This document shows positions 50,053 to 61,925 of a DNA stretch of 64,000 bases, piece by piece. How positions within the stretch are numbered: the first letter of the stretch is position 1; each line of letters begins with the position of its first letter. Below the pieces are notes generated by a model. That model worked only from the letters and a program-made list of their open reading frames with translations, ran no database searches and was not told the origin of the DNA. A program made the translations under genes and the position numbers. This DNA is from Lineus longissimus. Its lineage: Eukaryota; Nemertea; Pilidiophora; Heteronemertea; Lineidae. The stretch lies in NCBI RefSeq assembly GCF_910592395.1, contig NC_088319.1, positions 13,826,001-13,890,000 on the forward strand, given 5' to 3'.

Positions 50053-51247
50053 AAAATGTACCAACTGGTGATATTCTGTAATGGAATAGAAAATCTAATT
50101 TTGATTGCCAGCACTGGTAGGCTTTAGATGGTAATGCACATTACTTTTTCTCTGCCGATATTTAATGATTTTAGATTTTAAATCAACATTGAAAAATTAA
50201 AATATAGGCCTCGTGCATGTATATGCCAGCCTTTTGGCATTGTCGATAAGTTACTGCTTAGGGTGGTTAGGCCTTCCGAAATCATTAATATCTGTTGTCG
50301 TGATATGCCCATTGATTTTATCATTTTTGTTCGGGCGCTCGCGACGTGGTCATGGTGCCCGTTTCAGTTTCACTTTCATCTTGTCGTCAATGTCGAAATG
50401 GTGCTTGTGGCCCTGGCACAACTGACAGCATCTACCTAGCTACTAAAAAAGTCACACTACCATAGCTAGTTAAAGATTAGAATTTGCCTCAAATACATAA
50501 CAAATCTACAGCTACAGTAATGAGTAAAGCTAGTTCAAGAGTTAACAATAGCATGTAGATTATATTTATAATAGTGTATATTCTACTGTTAACCGTACGT
50601 GTAGAAGGCCAGCTAGGAGTCACATCGACCGTGTTCCGGGTTCTCTATCAAATAATCAGGTCAGGTGGGTTTTATTGGTCAATTTTCGACATGCCCAGGC
50701 AAGCTACCTGATATTTCGAAATAACATGTGGGTGATTCAGGGCTTTTGTCATCGATTTGTCATTGTTTTCTTGGCGATTGTTGCGCCACCATGCGAACGA
50801 TTGACTGACAACTGTCAATCATTTCTGAGATTTTTAATGCGACATCTATCGTTCAATGAATTGAACTATTTTCTGTTTACACGTAACTGCGACTGATGTG
50901 GCTACGTCATCAAATATTGTGCACATTGGCTTGAGGAAAAGAACTTGATTTTGACGTCATTTTGCCCAATAAGATCTTATTCCGAAGGTATATTTTCATG
51001 ATATGTAATAACTGTTGTTGACCAATGTTCAAAGATTATTTAGGTCGCAAAGTGATTGCGATATTTTCATTTTATATGTGAAATGTTGCCTCTTCTCTTC
51101 AGAATTTCTTGATATTTTCAACTAAAATAGCCCATAATGCCATAGGCAACTCGGTCACACTCGGTCAATCCTCTCGGTCTCGCAGTCATTCACTTGTACC
51201 CCTTGACCTGTACTCACCCTTTTCCTTTGTTTCAGTCGAGCTACACC
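50053..51247. other. Divergent upstream region of LIG3 and the LRR gene
   Basis: About 1.2 kb between head-to-head starts. An acceptor (GTTTCAG, ending 51235) 12 nt before the LRR-gene ATG suggests a 5' UTR intron. No gene or clear regulatory element is recognised. Confidence 0.45.
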
Positions 51248-53331
51248 ATGTCAGACTTTTCGGGACCAAATGTCTCTCTAGCTATTAGAACAGAATATGA
51301 AGAAAAGCAGATTCTGCAGAAAAATGGTGTAGAAATTCTTCCAAAGGTGAGAATGTGTTATCTTTTGGATGCATTCTGTAGTAGAAGGTTGGAATTGTGT
51401 TTTGGTGTTTTTCTGAAGCAGAACCAAGGTGGTTTTAACATTCCAAATTTCATGGTCAGTTGAAAGAGTTTTCTCAAAAGTGATTACAATATGCCCACAC
51501 CTGCTGCACCAGCCCCTGTTGAGTTTCTATACTTGGTTTTGTTCTCATCATTGATATATTGAATCTGTTACAGCTTCCATCCCATCGCTACAAACACACT
51601 GTCTGGCATGAATTGAGTCATACTGAGATCCATGGCCCTGTGTTGTGGGCGCCAAGGATTAGAGATGGTAAGAATGAGAACAAATTTTAGTCAATTTCCT
51701 GATGTTTTGTAGTAAGGGTCAATCGGCAATCCTTAGGTTTTTTCTCCTCGTTTCAGGTCCGCAAATTAAAGAGGAGACATTCCACACTGTGACTGATGAT
51801 GCAGAGAATCCCATCCATCATGGAAAGATGGGGAAAGAGAGGAAGAATTATAGAAATCAGATGGAAGATTGGGAGTCAGCTGAGGTATTCTTAAAAATCA
51901 TCTTGTAATGATCTTATAGTGTTCTGTCTTGAAAATAACTAGTTACCTTTGTAGCCACTGTCTGAGGTCTTTAGTCTTAGGTTTTCCAGTTGCAGTCTTT
52001 GCGCTTCGATATTTTTAGTTAAAGTCTTCATACTCTGGTTTGGGTGTCCGACACGCAGTTCTAAAGATTGTGGAGTTCCTTGGCAGAGGCCAATTTAAAA
52101 TAGTGACAGTTGTAGAAGACCCAATGCACTTTGAGATGTACATGTACCCTGGCCTGTCAGTGAGAAGTGCTATATATATACATAAGCTGTCATTCGTTCG
52201 TTTTATAGCCCAGCAGTTAGGAATGCATGACATCAACACATGTGACACTACTTTTTTTCAGTTTTGCAATTTGTCATACCAAGACCTTGGTGATAAGTAT
52301 CAACAGGACAACTTCAAACGAGTCCTGAAGCGATTGGTAAACGCCAGGGAGATCAACTTGGTAGAAGACACATTGGTTAATCTGTCAAGTATAAAGTTCC
52401 CGGCGTAAGTTTGCTTGCTAAATATAACAATGCTGGCTAAATATTGCCATTGGAATTTAGAGTGAAAGCTATTATTTTGAGCGGACTTTTGAATTCTCAG
52501 TTGGTCCTGTTGGACTTTGCATAGGAATCACCAGGAGACTTTTTGCGAATGAAACAACAATTTTGGATACCCCCTCTCTTTTACATTTATGCCATTTGAG
52601 CCATAATAAAAAGTTAAGTCTTTGAGCTAATAACCAAACCATTTGCGTTTCAGGTGCACCCACTTGAACCTAACAAAGAACTACCTGAACAGCCTGAATG
52701 TAAGTTAATGTTCTCTCTCAGGAGTCGAACTGTCTTGCTGGGGTTATTTGTTTGCCCTGGCCTAGACACCAGGTACAAGAAATCTTGGTTTTATATCTCA
52801 TCCTAAGGCCATAGCTATGAAGGTTTACGTGTCTTAAGCTTCAGGCTATAATTGAACCACCTTAAATTATATGTTATATCTTTTCTGTCCCATTCCAGTG
52901 TCTTCCGGAACTTCCGCATATCCTTTGGCTGAATCTGTCCTACAATAACATCCATGATTTGGACGGTCTGAAGAGCTTGAAGAAAACACCATTAAAGAGT
53001 CTAGTGTTGAAAGGAAACCCTGTAGAATTCAAGGAAAATTACAGACCGAGGTAAGTCAAATTGGTTTTAGTAGAGTCTATTTAGTGGTGGAAAATTCTTT
53101 GAATGGCGTACCCAGAAAGGTGTTCTTGATATTGATTTAGTGTTTCTCTGTTCTGTTCCTTTATCACTGTAAAGCATGAATAATTCAATTACTCTACCTG
53201 CTGTGCTCTATTCTAGGGTATTCGGCATCTTACCTCAGCTGAAACTTCTGGATAATATTCCACGGTTGCCGTCGGAGATGGATGAGATCACAGAGGAGGA
53301 GGAAAATGCTAAACGATGTACGATATCATAA
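51248..53331 (+). CDS. Leucine-rich repeat protein
   Basis: Exons 51248-51346, 51574-51667, 51757-51884, 52262-52404, 52654-52699, 52899-53050, 53217-53331; all in phase, 258 aa. The N-terminal half is charged and unassigned (MSDFSGPNVSLAIRTEYEEK, VLWAPRIRDG). From about residue 125 there are leucine-rich repeats: LNLTKNYLNSLN, LWLNLSYNNIHDLDGL, and LKSLVLKGNPVEFKENYRPR leading into a cap (VFGILPQLKLLDN), as in LRRCT-like caps of small intracellular LRR proteins. The tail is acidic (EITEEEENAK). No signal peptide or membrane segment, so cytosolic or nuclear. LRRs bind proteins; partner unknown, and I cannot name an orthologue. Confidence 0.8.
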
Positions 53332-53334
53332 GAC

Positions 53335-54123
53335 GTTTGGTATATGTGACTATGTCGACACCACTTGTACTGGTCGGGACTGTCCTTAGTCCTGTATGTG
53401 ACTATGTCTACACCGTCACCTGCAGGTTGGGACTATGTCGACAGCACTTGTACTGGTCGGGACTGTCCTTAGTCTTGTATGTGACTATGTCTACACCGTC
53501 GCCTGCACGACTTGTACTGGTCGGGACTGTCCTTAGTCTTGTATGTGACTATGTCTACACCGTCACCTGCAGGTTGGGACTATGTCGACAGCACTTGTAC
53601 TGGTCGGGACTGTCCTTAGTCTTGTATGTGACTATGTCTACACCGTCACCTGCAGGTTGGGACTATGTCGACAGCACTTGTACTGGTCGGGACTGTCCTT
53701 AGTCTTGTATGTGACTATGTCTACACCGTCGCCTGCAGGTTGGGACTATGTCGTCACGACTTGTAATGGTCGGGACTGTCCTTAGTCTTGTATGTGACTA
53801 TGTCTACACCGTCACCTGCAGGTTGGGACTATGTCGACAGCACTTGTACTGGTCGGGACTGTCCTTAGTCTTGTATGTGACTATGTCTACACCATCACCT
53901 GTAGGTTGGGACTATGTCGACAGCACTTGTACTGGTCGGGACTGTCCGTAGTTTTGTATGTGACTATGTCTACACCGTCACCTGCAGGTTGGGACTATGC
54001 CGTCACAACTTGTACTGGTCGGGACTGTCCTTAGTCTTGTGTGTGACTATGTCTACACCGTCACCTGTAGGTTGGGACTGTGTCTGCACTACTTGTACTG
54101 GTATGGACCTTCGGCGGTCTTGA
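53335..54123. repeat. 83-bp minisatellite in the LRR gene 3' UTR, about 9 copies
   Basis: The unit with GACTATGTCGACAGCACTTG, TACTGGTCGGGACTGTCCTT and GTGACTATGTCTACACCGTC recurs at 83-bp period, starting four bases after the stop codon of the LRR gene. The first usable AATAAA is at 54705, so the array is likely transcribed. Long open frames inside it are by-products of the repeat; 83 is not a multiple of three, so the frame rotates. Confidence 0.9.
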
Positions 54124-54704
54124 ATGCAACCTTCTGAGTATGCACCCCACATGTTGGGTAGCGACTGTGCTCAGTCTTGTGTGTAACTCTATGTCTGCGC
54201 CTCTTGTACTGGTGGGAACTCTCCTCAGTCTGTGACACTACGGATGTATGATAATGTATTTTTCCTATGGTGTGCAATTGTTATTTCCCAGTTCATTTCT
54301 TAGGTCACATCCAAATGTCTATAAAGATACAGCTGGCTGAATCTTAGATACCTGTATTTTTTAAGTCAGAAAACAATCATATTTATACATGTTATAACAT
54401 TAGACAATCAGTTTTATTCGTAGTCAATTATCCGTCCACAATCAACTGTATTATTATATTGTAAGTTGTCTAGTCCGAGTTTATGAACAAGTAATTGTGT
54501 TAGGTGGATGGGAGGATGCTTTTTTCAGTTGGGTAAATTTAGAAGACAGCTTGTGTATTCTAGGATGTGTCTTTCAAATTGCATCTTCTAATCCTGAATG
54601 ATTTATATACATCTTACATATTTTTGCAACATGGGACTGGTTCCTTTACATAATTTCTATCATGTGAAATTGTAAAAGTTAATGGCAGTCATATGAACGT
54701 CTAT

Positions 54705-54710
54705 AATAAA
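54705..54710 (+). terminator. Polyadenylation signal AATAAA, LRR gene
   Basis: First canonical AATAAA downstream of the LRR gene, after the minisatellite. The 3' UTR would be about 1.4 kb. Confidence 0.5.
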
Positions 54711-54779
54711 TTGCCATTAACTAATGAGATTTCTTTCTCTAGTCTGTCTAAAAGTGGTCGCAGAATAACAGAGAGGACA

Positions 54780-57700
54780 GGTTACGATACTCAACACTGT
54801 CCTACATCCAGAGACATTTTCTCACCCAACATTTACTGAATTGGCCTGATTGTGACTTTGTCCGCCCACTTGCTTTTAATCTAATCCTTAAAATCATCAT
54901 GGGAACCAAGATGGGACAGTCACAACCAGACCGATTCTGACCAGCTACTTGACCGTTTTGCCAACACAGTAATGGAGTTGAGACTGTCACAACCAGACCA
55001 AATCGGACCTGGCAGCTCCATCGTATTGCTGACGCAGTGAGATGGATAAGAGACCGAATTGGACCTGGTAGCACCACTGTGTCGCCGACATTGAAATAAA
55101 GATTAGACACAACCAGACCGAATCGGACCTGGCAGATCCACTTGGTCGCCGACATGGGGATAGAGATGAGATAGTCTCAACCAGACCGAATGAGGAATCA
55201 GTGGCAGATCTACTGTGTTGCCGACACTGTAAGAGAAGTCAGAGTCCCAACCATACCGAATAGGCTCCGGCAGCAGATCAGCCTTGCAGCCATGGTGAGA
55301 GAGTGGAGACAGTCAATGCCAGACCGAATGTGACCTCAGTGGCATGGTGAGAGAGTGGAGACAGTCACAGCCAGACCGAATGTGCCCTCAGCGGCAGATC
55401 CACCGTGTTGCCAACACTGTGAGGAGAGTCACAACAAGCGAATTAGCTCGCGGGCAGCAGCTTTGTCTTGCCAACATGGTGCGAGGGAGAGATGAGACGG
55501 CCACAGCCAAATCGAATTGAGCCTAGGAGCACTAATAAGTCGTTAACACGGGGAGAAAGTGGTGACAGTCACTACGGGACTGAATCGGATCTGGGAGCAC
55601 CACCCTGTCACCGACATTGAATAGCGACCAGGCGGAATGGGACATGGCTGTCGGTTTTACAGTCTTGCAAACATGGTGAAGGGGATGAGACAGTCACAAC
55701 CAGGCCTAATGGGACCTGGCAGCACTACTGCGTCGCCGACAAGGGAAGAGAGATAAGACGGTCGCAACAAGACCGAATGGGGCACGGCTGCTTACCGTTC
55801 TGCCAACACTGTGAGAGAGATGAGAGAGTCACACCCAGAACTAGTTGGCTCTGGCTGCTCCACCCTCTTGACAACACGTTCAAAGAAAGGAAACAGTCCA
55901 TATCCTTCAGTTATCTGAGAGGTTAGTTGTGTCCCGACTCTTGTCGGCCGGTCCAAACTCATGTTAGCATAGAATGGAACCCGGCCGCTACATTGTGTGC
56001 AAATACGGTGAGGGAGAATTGACGGACATATTCAGTCAGAAAAGGACCTGCAACCTGTTACTGTCTTGCCAACACTGTCTGAAAAATGACACTGGCACAA
56101 CTATAATGAATCAGACATTGCTGATCTCGCCTTTAGTTACCTTGAACGTATCAAATAGATGGGTTCCGACCGATCCATGCAGAATAGGACCAACAGTCTT
56201 GCGATCTCGGTGTGTTTATAACCAGACCGCCTTACATACAAGGTTAGGAAGATTGGACAGTCACAACCAGGTCGAATCGTCCCTGGCTGCGGCGCCGTGT
56301 TGCCGACACGTAGAGACGGATGAGACAATAACGACCTTTCACTTACCTTAGGCTTATTCTTACTTGGATCTCGAATGTTGTTGCGGAGGGGTCAGGGGTA
56401 CAGACGTCTCATATGAGAATGCTTTGGATTGTGGGCGTTGGCTTGTTCTCTGCCGAAAATGTCTCCATGACATGATATTGTTGGCCTGTACCCCATTCCT
56501 ACCCATGTAAAGGCTATATGGTCCCCTCATAACTGGACGAGACATGTCACAGAGTGTCAAAGGCGGCTTCATGAGAAAAAGGCACAAGAATATCTCAATG
56601 GCATTCAACATTTTGTGGTGGGTCCGATCCCTACTCATTAAAGAGTTGTAAGGGCCACCAGCAGGGAATCGGACTTTGCAGCTCCACTGTCTTGACAACA
56701 AGATGAGGGAGATGAGACAGTCACGATCAGACCGAATCGGTCATGTCCCCGTTCACCTCTACCGTCTATGAGCATGGGGAGGGTGATCGGACAGTTACAA
56801 CCAGACCAAATCGTCCCTGGCAGCTATGTTGTGTTGCCGACACATATAGACGGATGAGGCAGTCACAACGTTTCTTCAATATTGTCGGTTGTCAGCTGTC
56901 CCAGCTGTTGTCGGGGTGGGATCGCAGATACCGGTGTCTCCAATAAGAATGCCCTGAGAACATGTGTATTTTTTTTCTCTGCCGAAACTGCCTCCGAGGG
57001 ATTGAGCTATACACCTCCCCTACCCAAGTAAAGGTTACATTGGGTACAACATTGTCCCTTTAGGATTGGACGCGACATGTCTTAGAGTGTCTTAGAGTCT
57101 TATTTTTATGGTATTTAATGGTAAGGGAACCATTGTAGCAGATTCAACAGGAGGGAATCAGACGAGGCCGCTGTACCGCCTTGCCAAATATGTTTAGGGA
57201 GATGAGATAGCCACAATCCGACCGAATCGTCCATGGGTGTGGCACAGTACAGTGAGTGAGTGAGATAAGACAGTCACAATCGACCGAATAAATCCGAGGC
57301 GCTCCACCGACTTGCCAACGTGGCGCGAGAGATGAAGCAGTCACAACCGGACACAACCGAATCGGGAACGGCTTCTCCACTGTGTCGACGGCTTGGTGAG
57401 AAAGATGAGACAGTCACAACCAGGCTAAATCGGGCCTGGCCTGTCCATCGCATCGCCGAAACTGTGTGTGAGATGGATAGAAAAGACCGGACTGGGCCTG
57501 TCAGACCGAATGAGACCTGGCAGCGACACCGAGCGCGAGCATGGTGAAAGAGAATAGACAGCCACATCAAGACGGAGTGGAACCTTGCAGCCTGTAACAA
57601 GGCGTGGGAGATGAGACAGTCACAGCAAGACCGACTGGCGCATGTCACCTCCACTGCCTTGCAGACAATGTGGGGTCGGGGGGAGACGAGACAGACACAA

Positions 57701-58240
57701 CCACACCGAATCATCCGTGACAGATGCACCGTGTTGCCGACACGTTGAGACGGATGAGGTTATCGAAACATTTCATTCAAATTAGACTAATTTTTACTTG
57801 GATCTCGGATATCGTTGGGTCCATGCTCTTGTCGAGCAGTCGAGAGGAGGTCAGGGGTACCGGAATCTCAAATGAGAATGCCTCGGGAACATGTCAATGT
57901 TTTGTTCTCTGCCGAAACTGAAGATGAAAGAATACTTTTAGGCTGTACATCCTTGTCCCTTATGAATAAGAGTCTCAAAGACGGCTCTGTATGGGAAAGA
58001 CACAAAGTATTCCCATGGCATTCTGACTTTTGAGTTGTGCCACATCCCACAGGTTGCATGGCCACGACCAGAGGGAATCGGACGTGGTAGTTCCGCTGTC
58101 TTGCCAGCTGGTGGGAATGAAGCGGCAGCTACAACCAGACCGAAACGGGCCTGGCTGCCCAACGTTGCCGGAGAATGATATATATGAGACATTGATATGT
58201 CCTCAAGGTTTACGTCTTTCGGAATTAGCATGTGTGAATG
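54780..58240. repeat. Degenerate satellite array with interspersed longer modules
   Basis: Units of about 65-80 bp with core GAGACAGTCACAACCAGACC, then GAATCGGACCTGGCAGC and CACCGTCTTGCC. This is the reverse complement of the left-edge satellite. Three diverged copies of a roughly 300-350-bp module interrupt the array at about 56345-56690, 56870-57170 and 57775-58090; they share CTCTGCCGAAA, GAGAATGCC and a GGGTTCAGG/GGTACCGG-like block. No coding sequence is credible. Confidence 0.85.
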
Positions 58241-58274
58241 AAAAAACAAGACAGGTAGTGTTACGTGTAATCAT

Positions 58275-58280
58275 TTTATT
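58275..58280 (-). terminator. Polyadenylation signal AATAAA, minus strand
   Basis: The minus strand reads CAGAATAAAATG, 467 nt beyond the stop of the eight-cysteine gene and just at the edge of the satellite array. Confidence 0.45.
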
Positions 58281-58746
58281 CTGTACAAGATGAGCACGAA
58301 AATTGAAAAGGAAAGCAAACGCCATTGCAGTGGCTGAATACAAACTGCACCGTTTGTCTCCCCCAGTGTCATGCATCCTGTAGATATATGTACCAGAACC
58401 ATCTTTGAATGCCAATGGACTGCCTTTTAAGAAGGACCTTACGAATGTTCCAGTCTCCAATCGCTTCCCAGCAACGTATACATATAATTTATAGTGTCAT
58501 CTACTTACATATAAGTGGCCAGTCTTATTGGCGTACATGACACAATTACAATTGATGTATGGCTGATTTATGATATGACGAACTCGACTGCATGTTCTGG
58601 AGACATAGTCACAACCAAACATGGAGACAGACCGTCTGTTGTCGCACCGTATTTTTTTCTTCGGAATCATTGTTTTTCACAATTCGAACGATGATTGGTA
58701 TATTGTTGTATTATTTCGAGGCGCATCAGGTCTAGTCAAATATCAG

Positions 58747-59447
58747 TCACGTGACGGGCGGAACTGTTGCCAGAAGGGGAAAAGTAGCGCTAGAATAGTA
58801 ACCACAGGGAGGTTGAAGAGTCATGTTGCATTGGCCCTGTTTTATAAGCCACACGATTGATTTACAAGCCGCCGAAATGGCCCCTCTACCAACAAGCTTG
58901 GTGCAAACTCCCCGTTTACACTTGCCTCTGGCTATTTTCTTGTGTTGATCTGTGCCGCATTTTAGCAGCGGCTGGCGGTAGTGGTACTTGCACAGGACTT
59001 CGAAGTCGTAGAAGCAGTCTCGGCGATAGGCGCTGTTTACTTCTTTTGGCTGAGACCTGTTGACAGAAATGTAAGCTGCTGAGAATCCTGAAGGGATGTT
59101 CGGCTAGTTTTCTCTGGTTTTATTAAGGTTCTGTCGGGTGGATGAAACCCATCCTTTGGAATAAACTTTCTCCCTGTTCTGGAACCATCTCGTTTCTGCG
59201 GTGCTGAACAAATATAATCCACTCCTTCAATAAAACAAAGGCTCCCGATGTCGTCCGATTTCGTCATGATGTTTATATATTTATAGTGGGAGGGATGAGG
59301 CCACACCAGTGCATACATCCGGATTGTAATTAAACTGAGCGCTCTTTTAGCTTTTAGAAAGGACGATAGTTTTGCCGGTGATCTAGCGACTTACCCAAAA
59401 TGTACAATCAGAATCAGTGGAATTAGATAGGGAGTCGTCCTCGACAT
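58747..59447 (-). CDS. Candidate secreted eight-cysteine protein
   Basis: Two exons (minus): 59395-59447 and 58747-59056, joined TTTGG|GTAAGT to CAACAG|GTCTC in phase; 120 aa. Residues 1-18 (MSRTTPYLIPLILIVHFG) look like a signal peptide. The mature part has cysteines at 32, 40, 51, 64, 69, 82, 94 and 102 (spacing 7-10-12-4-12-11-7), an even number as expected for disulfides, plus many Lys/Arg. One potential N-glycosylation site is present (NMT, 95). A 5' UTR acceptor (GCGTTGCAG) lies about 13 nt before the ATG, and an AATAAA follows at 58280. I recognise no family. A donor-like GTAGAG inside exon 2 (after residue 73) could alter the C-terminus. Supported only by structure, not homology. Confidence 0.45.
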
Positions 59448-61637
59448 CGTGTCGTTCCCACCTGCAACGCAATGAGTAGGAGTTATCTCGACGCAACATT
59501 GCATCCTGATTCTCATTGTATTATACCACCTGATACTTTCACCATGTAGCATTAACTTCGAGGTTATATAAGTGATGTCAAAGTATTTGGGGTCAAGATG
59601 ACAAAACAAAACAATGGAAATAGTAAAATGAGAGTGAAATAAATCTACTCAGGTTGCGATTATATAAGAGTTCACGTTTTCATATGTAATGTGTGACTGT
59701 TCAATTTTTATGTGAACAAGTCAAGAGCGGGAAACGATTCACGATGTCACTTTTCACCCTCAAGTAGTGTTTTAAGCGACAACGTGAATCCTTTATAACT
59801 CCGGCCTAAGATTGCACTGCAGGTATGAGTAAGCGGAGGGGAACATAAAGGGATAAGGTGCTATGTATTTGAATACGGCTTTTCATGGTACGTTCTCCAA
59901 GGCGACGGACAAGTTACATGTAATAGTAAAGAAACACAGGGCCCACCGCGGGCCGACCCTATGTGGTACCGGCGTATATCTGACAAAGGGCCTATTGCTT
60001 TAGGATTTTAAGTTCTAGCCAAAATCGTGGTGTCTATGGTCTACCCTCGAAATTACGACGGGCATGTGAACGAATGTGGATTTTGCAGATGCTGTTTAGG
60101 GTTGTCAGAGTATGCTTCTCGTAAGAGAATGCTCAATATTGTAAAGGACATGGAAACTTACCTAGTACTGGTCTAAACCATAACTATCCATGAGATTAAT
60201 ACTGATACATATCGACCTGCGTATCTATCATTCGTTGTGACTCGTCCATTCTGTGTAGTTATTGCCAAAGCAGGTGGCAATTGAGAAGTGGTACTCTTGT
60301 CGTACTAGCCTCAACTTGAAGGCCGTCCCAGCTCTCGTTGTCAATAAATCGATGAAAGGTAATGGTCATAGAAAATTGAATAGAATCAATTTCCTCCGTC
60401 GATTTCATTAGCAGAGAATTACTGTGTGGTCCCTTTCCGGCTCCGACACGAAATCGACCTTTATACGTCTGTCTGAACGCACGACATCGACCATATACGC
60501 CTTGTCGATAAACTTGCAATCAATGTTTCATGTACAGTGCTTGATATGGACTCAGGATCTCACATGGTCTGAAAACAAGGTCTACTTCAAACAGACCTCG
60601 CGTTCCGGGCTGGATGTGAAATTCTACCATGTCAAGCAACGTGTATATTATTATACCTCCACCTGCAGACGACTCGAGTATTTGTTTGTCAATAAAAGTA
60701 TGCTCCAATCTGGCGTACATGTGTTTGACTGCCTTTGACAAACACTCGTTCGGATACCGGTACCGTATCATTGCAGAAGAACAAAGATAAGAGGAACGCT
60801 GAAAAGCATAAATTTTATTGATCGATGATATATAAATATTCTTGAGATATCAACAAACGACAGCGTCTATTTATAGAACAACAATGAAACGAAACTGTCG
60901 TCTGCCGTCAACTGCAGTATCTTGGACAATGGGATCATCAGATATTATGATAGGCAGGTTTCGCAAGCCGAAAGAGGAGCTATATATACGAACGACGAAG
61001 TGCAAAGTGTGTGTCTTTTATCGACGATATTTTTGATTAACGGTACCCTCATTCCTTCTACAACTATAAGTCTAAAAGGAGTGCCAGGTAAATGAGTTAG
61101 CACAAGACCTGATGACACCATATACCTTCGTTCTTCGTACTCGGCACATTAGGTTGCGAAACCTGCCTATTGTTGTGACAGGCAGGTTAAAGATATTGCA
61201 CAAGATGTCGAAATGATTCTTTTACTCAAAACCGTCGTGCTGCTTATCAGTTCAAATGATATGACTATAAATACGTTTTGTAAGCGTTGTAAACGTTGCC
61301 CTAATCTTGTTCAGTACCCAAGTTCAAGTTGTTTTAGAATGATGACTAACAACTGCTGCGAAAACAATATTCTTCAAAATTGTTAACAGCTAGGAGCCAG
61401 CAAAATATGTACCTCTTGATACATTTTGTTAAGCAGGAACTGATGCCCAAACAATTTTTAAACGACGTAACTGTTTGTCGATCTTCAATAACAGTAATAA
61501 CAAAAACTCAAATATCCTATTCAAACCATACTGTCATGATTGTTAACCTTTACTGGGATGAATTACAATCCCTTTTTAACCGAAAATCACTAAAAATTAC
61601 TAAGTAACATTCTTATATTTACACTGATTATTACACA
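59448..61637. other. No confident gene; unassigned open segments
   Basis: TATA-like sequences occur (TATATAA on the minus strand near 59655-59665; CTATATATAC near 60981). On the minus strand, segments around 60390-60500 and 60520-60771 read as plausible exon fragments (FIDKAYMVDVV and FIDKQILESS). They are separated by a stop and match nothing I know. I leave them unannotated as genes. Confidence 0.35.
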
Positions 61638-61925
61638 CAGGTAAAAGTGCCAGTGCATGGGTCATGCATGGGACCATCGATGGGTCTATGATGATGATCA
61701 CAAACCACGTTTTACACATGGATCACATCATATCTTCTGAAGGCTCATCGTAGATCCACTGATGGGAGTTCCATCACAGCCCAATGCGGACGGTGGGGCC
61801 CAAGGTAGATGCGACTACTGGTTCCACCCAAGGATCTTTGATGGGGATTCTCCATCATCTATCCGTGGATGGGCCCGTGGATGGAACGTGTAGATGATTA
61901 ATCCCCGCATTGGCACTTTTGCCTG
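61638..61925. mobile_element. MITE with 19-bp inverted ends
   Basis: Left end CAGGTAAAAGTGCCAGTGC and right end GCATTGGCACTTTTGCCTG are inverted repeats with two mismatches; 288 bp. The interior is full of short GATGGG/CCATC palindromic words. No clear target-site duplication is visible, so the superfamily is open. Confidence 0.7.

Noticed and set aside
53316-54123. Several overlapping repetitive proteins (MSTALVLVGTVLS type)
   Set aside because: They are frame readings of the 83-bp minisatellite in the LRR gene 3' UTR; the frame rotates with each unit.
60424-60738. Plus-strand 104-aa protein
   Set aside because: No motif, signal peptide or neighbouring splice structure; minus-strand readings look equally good, so neither is supported.
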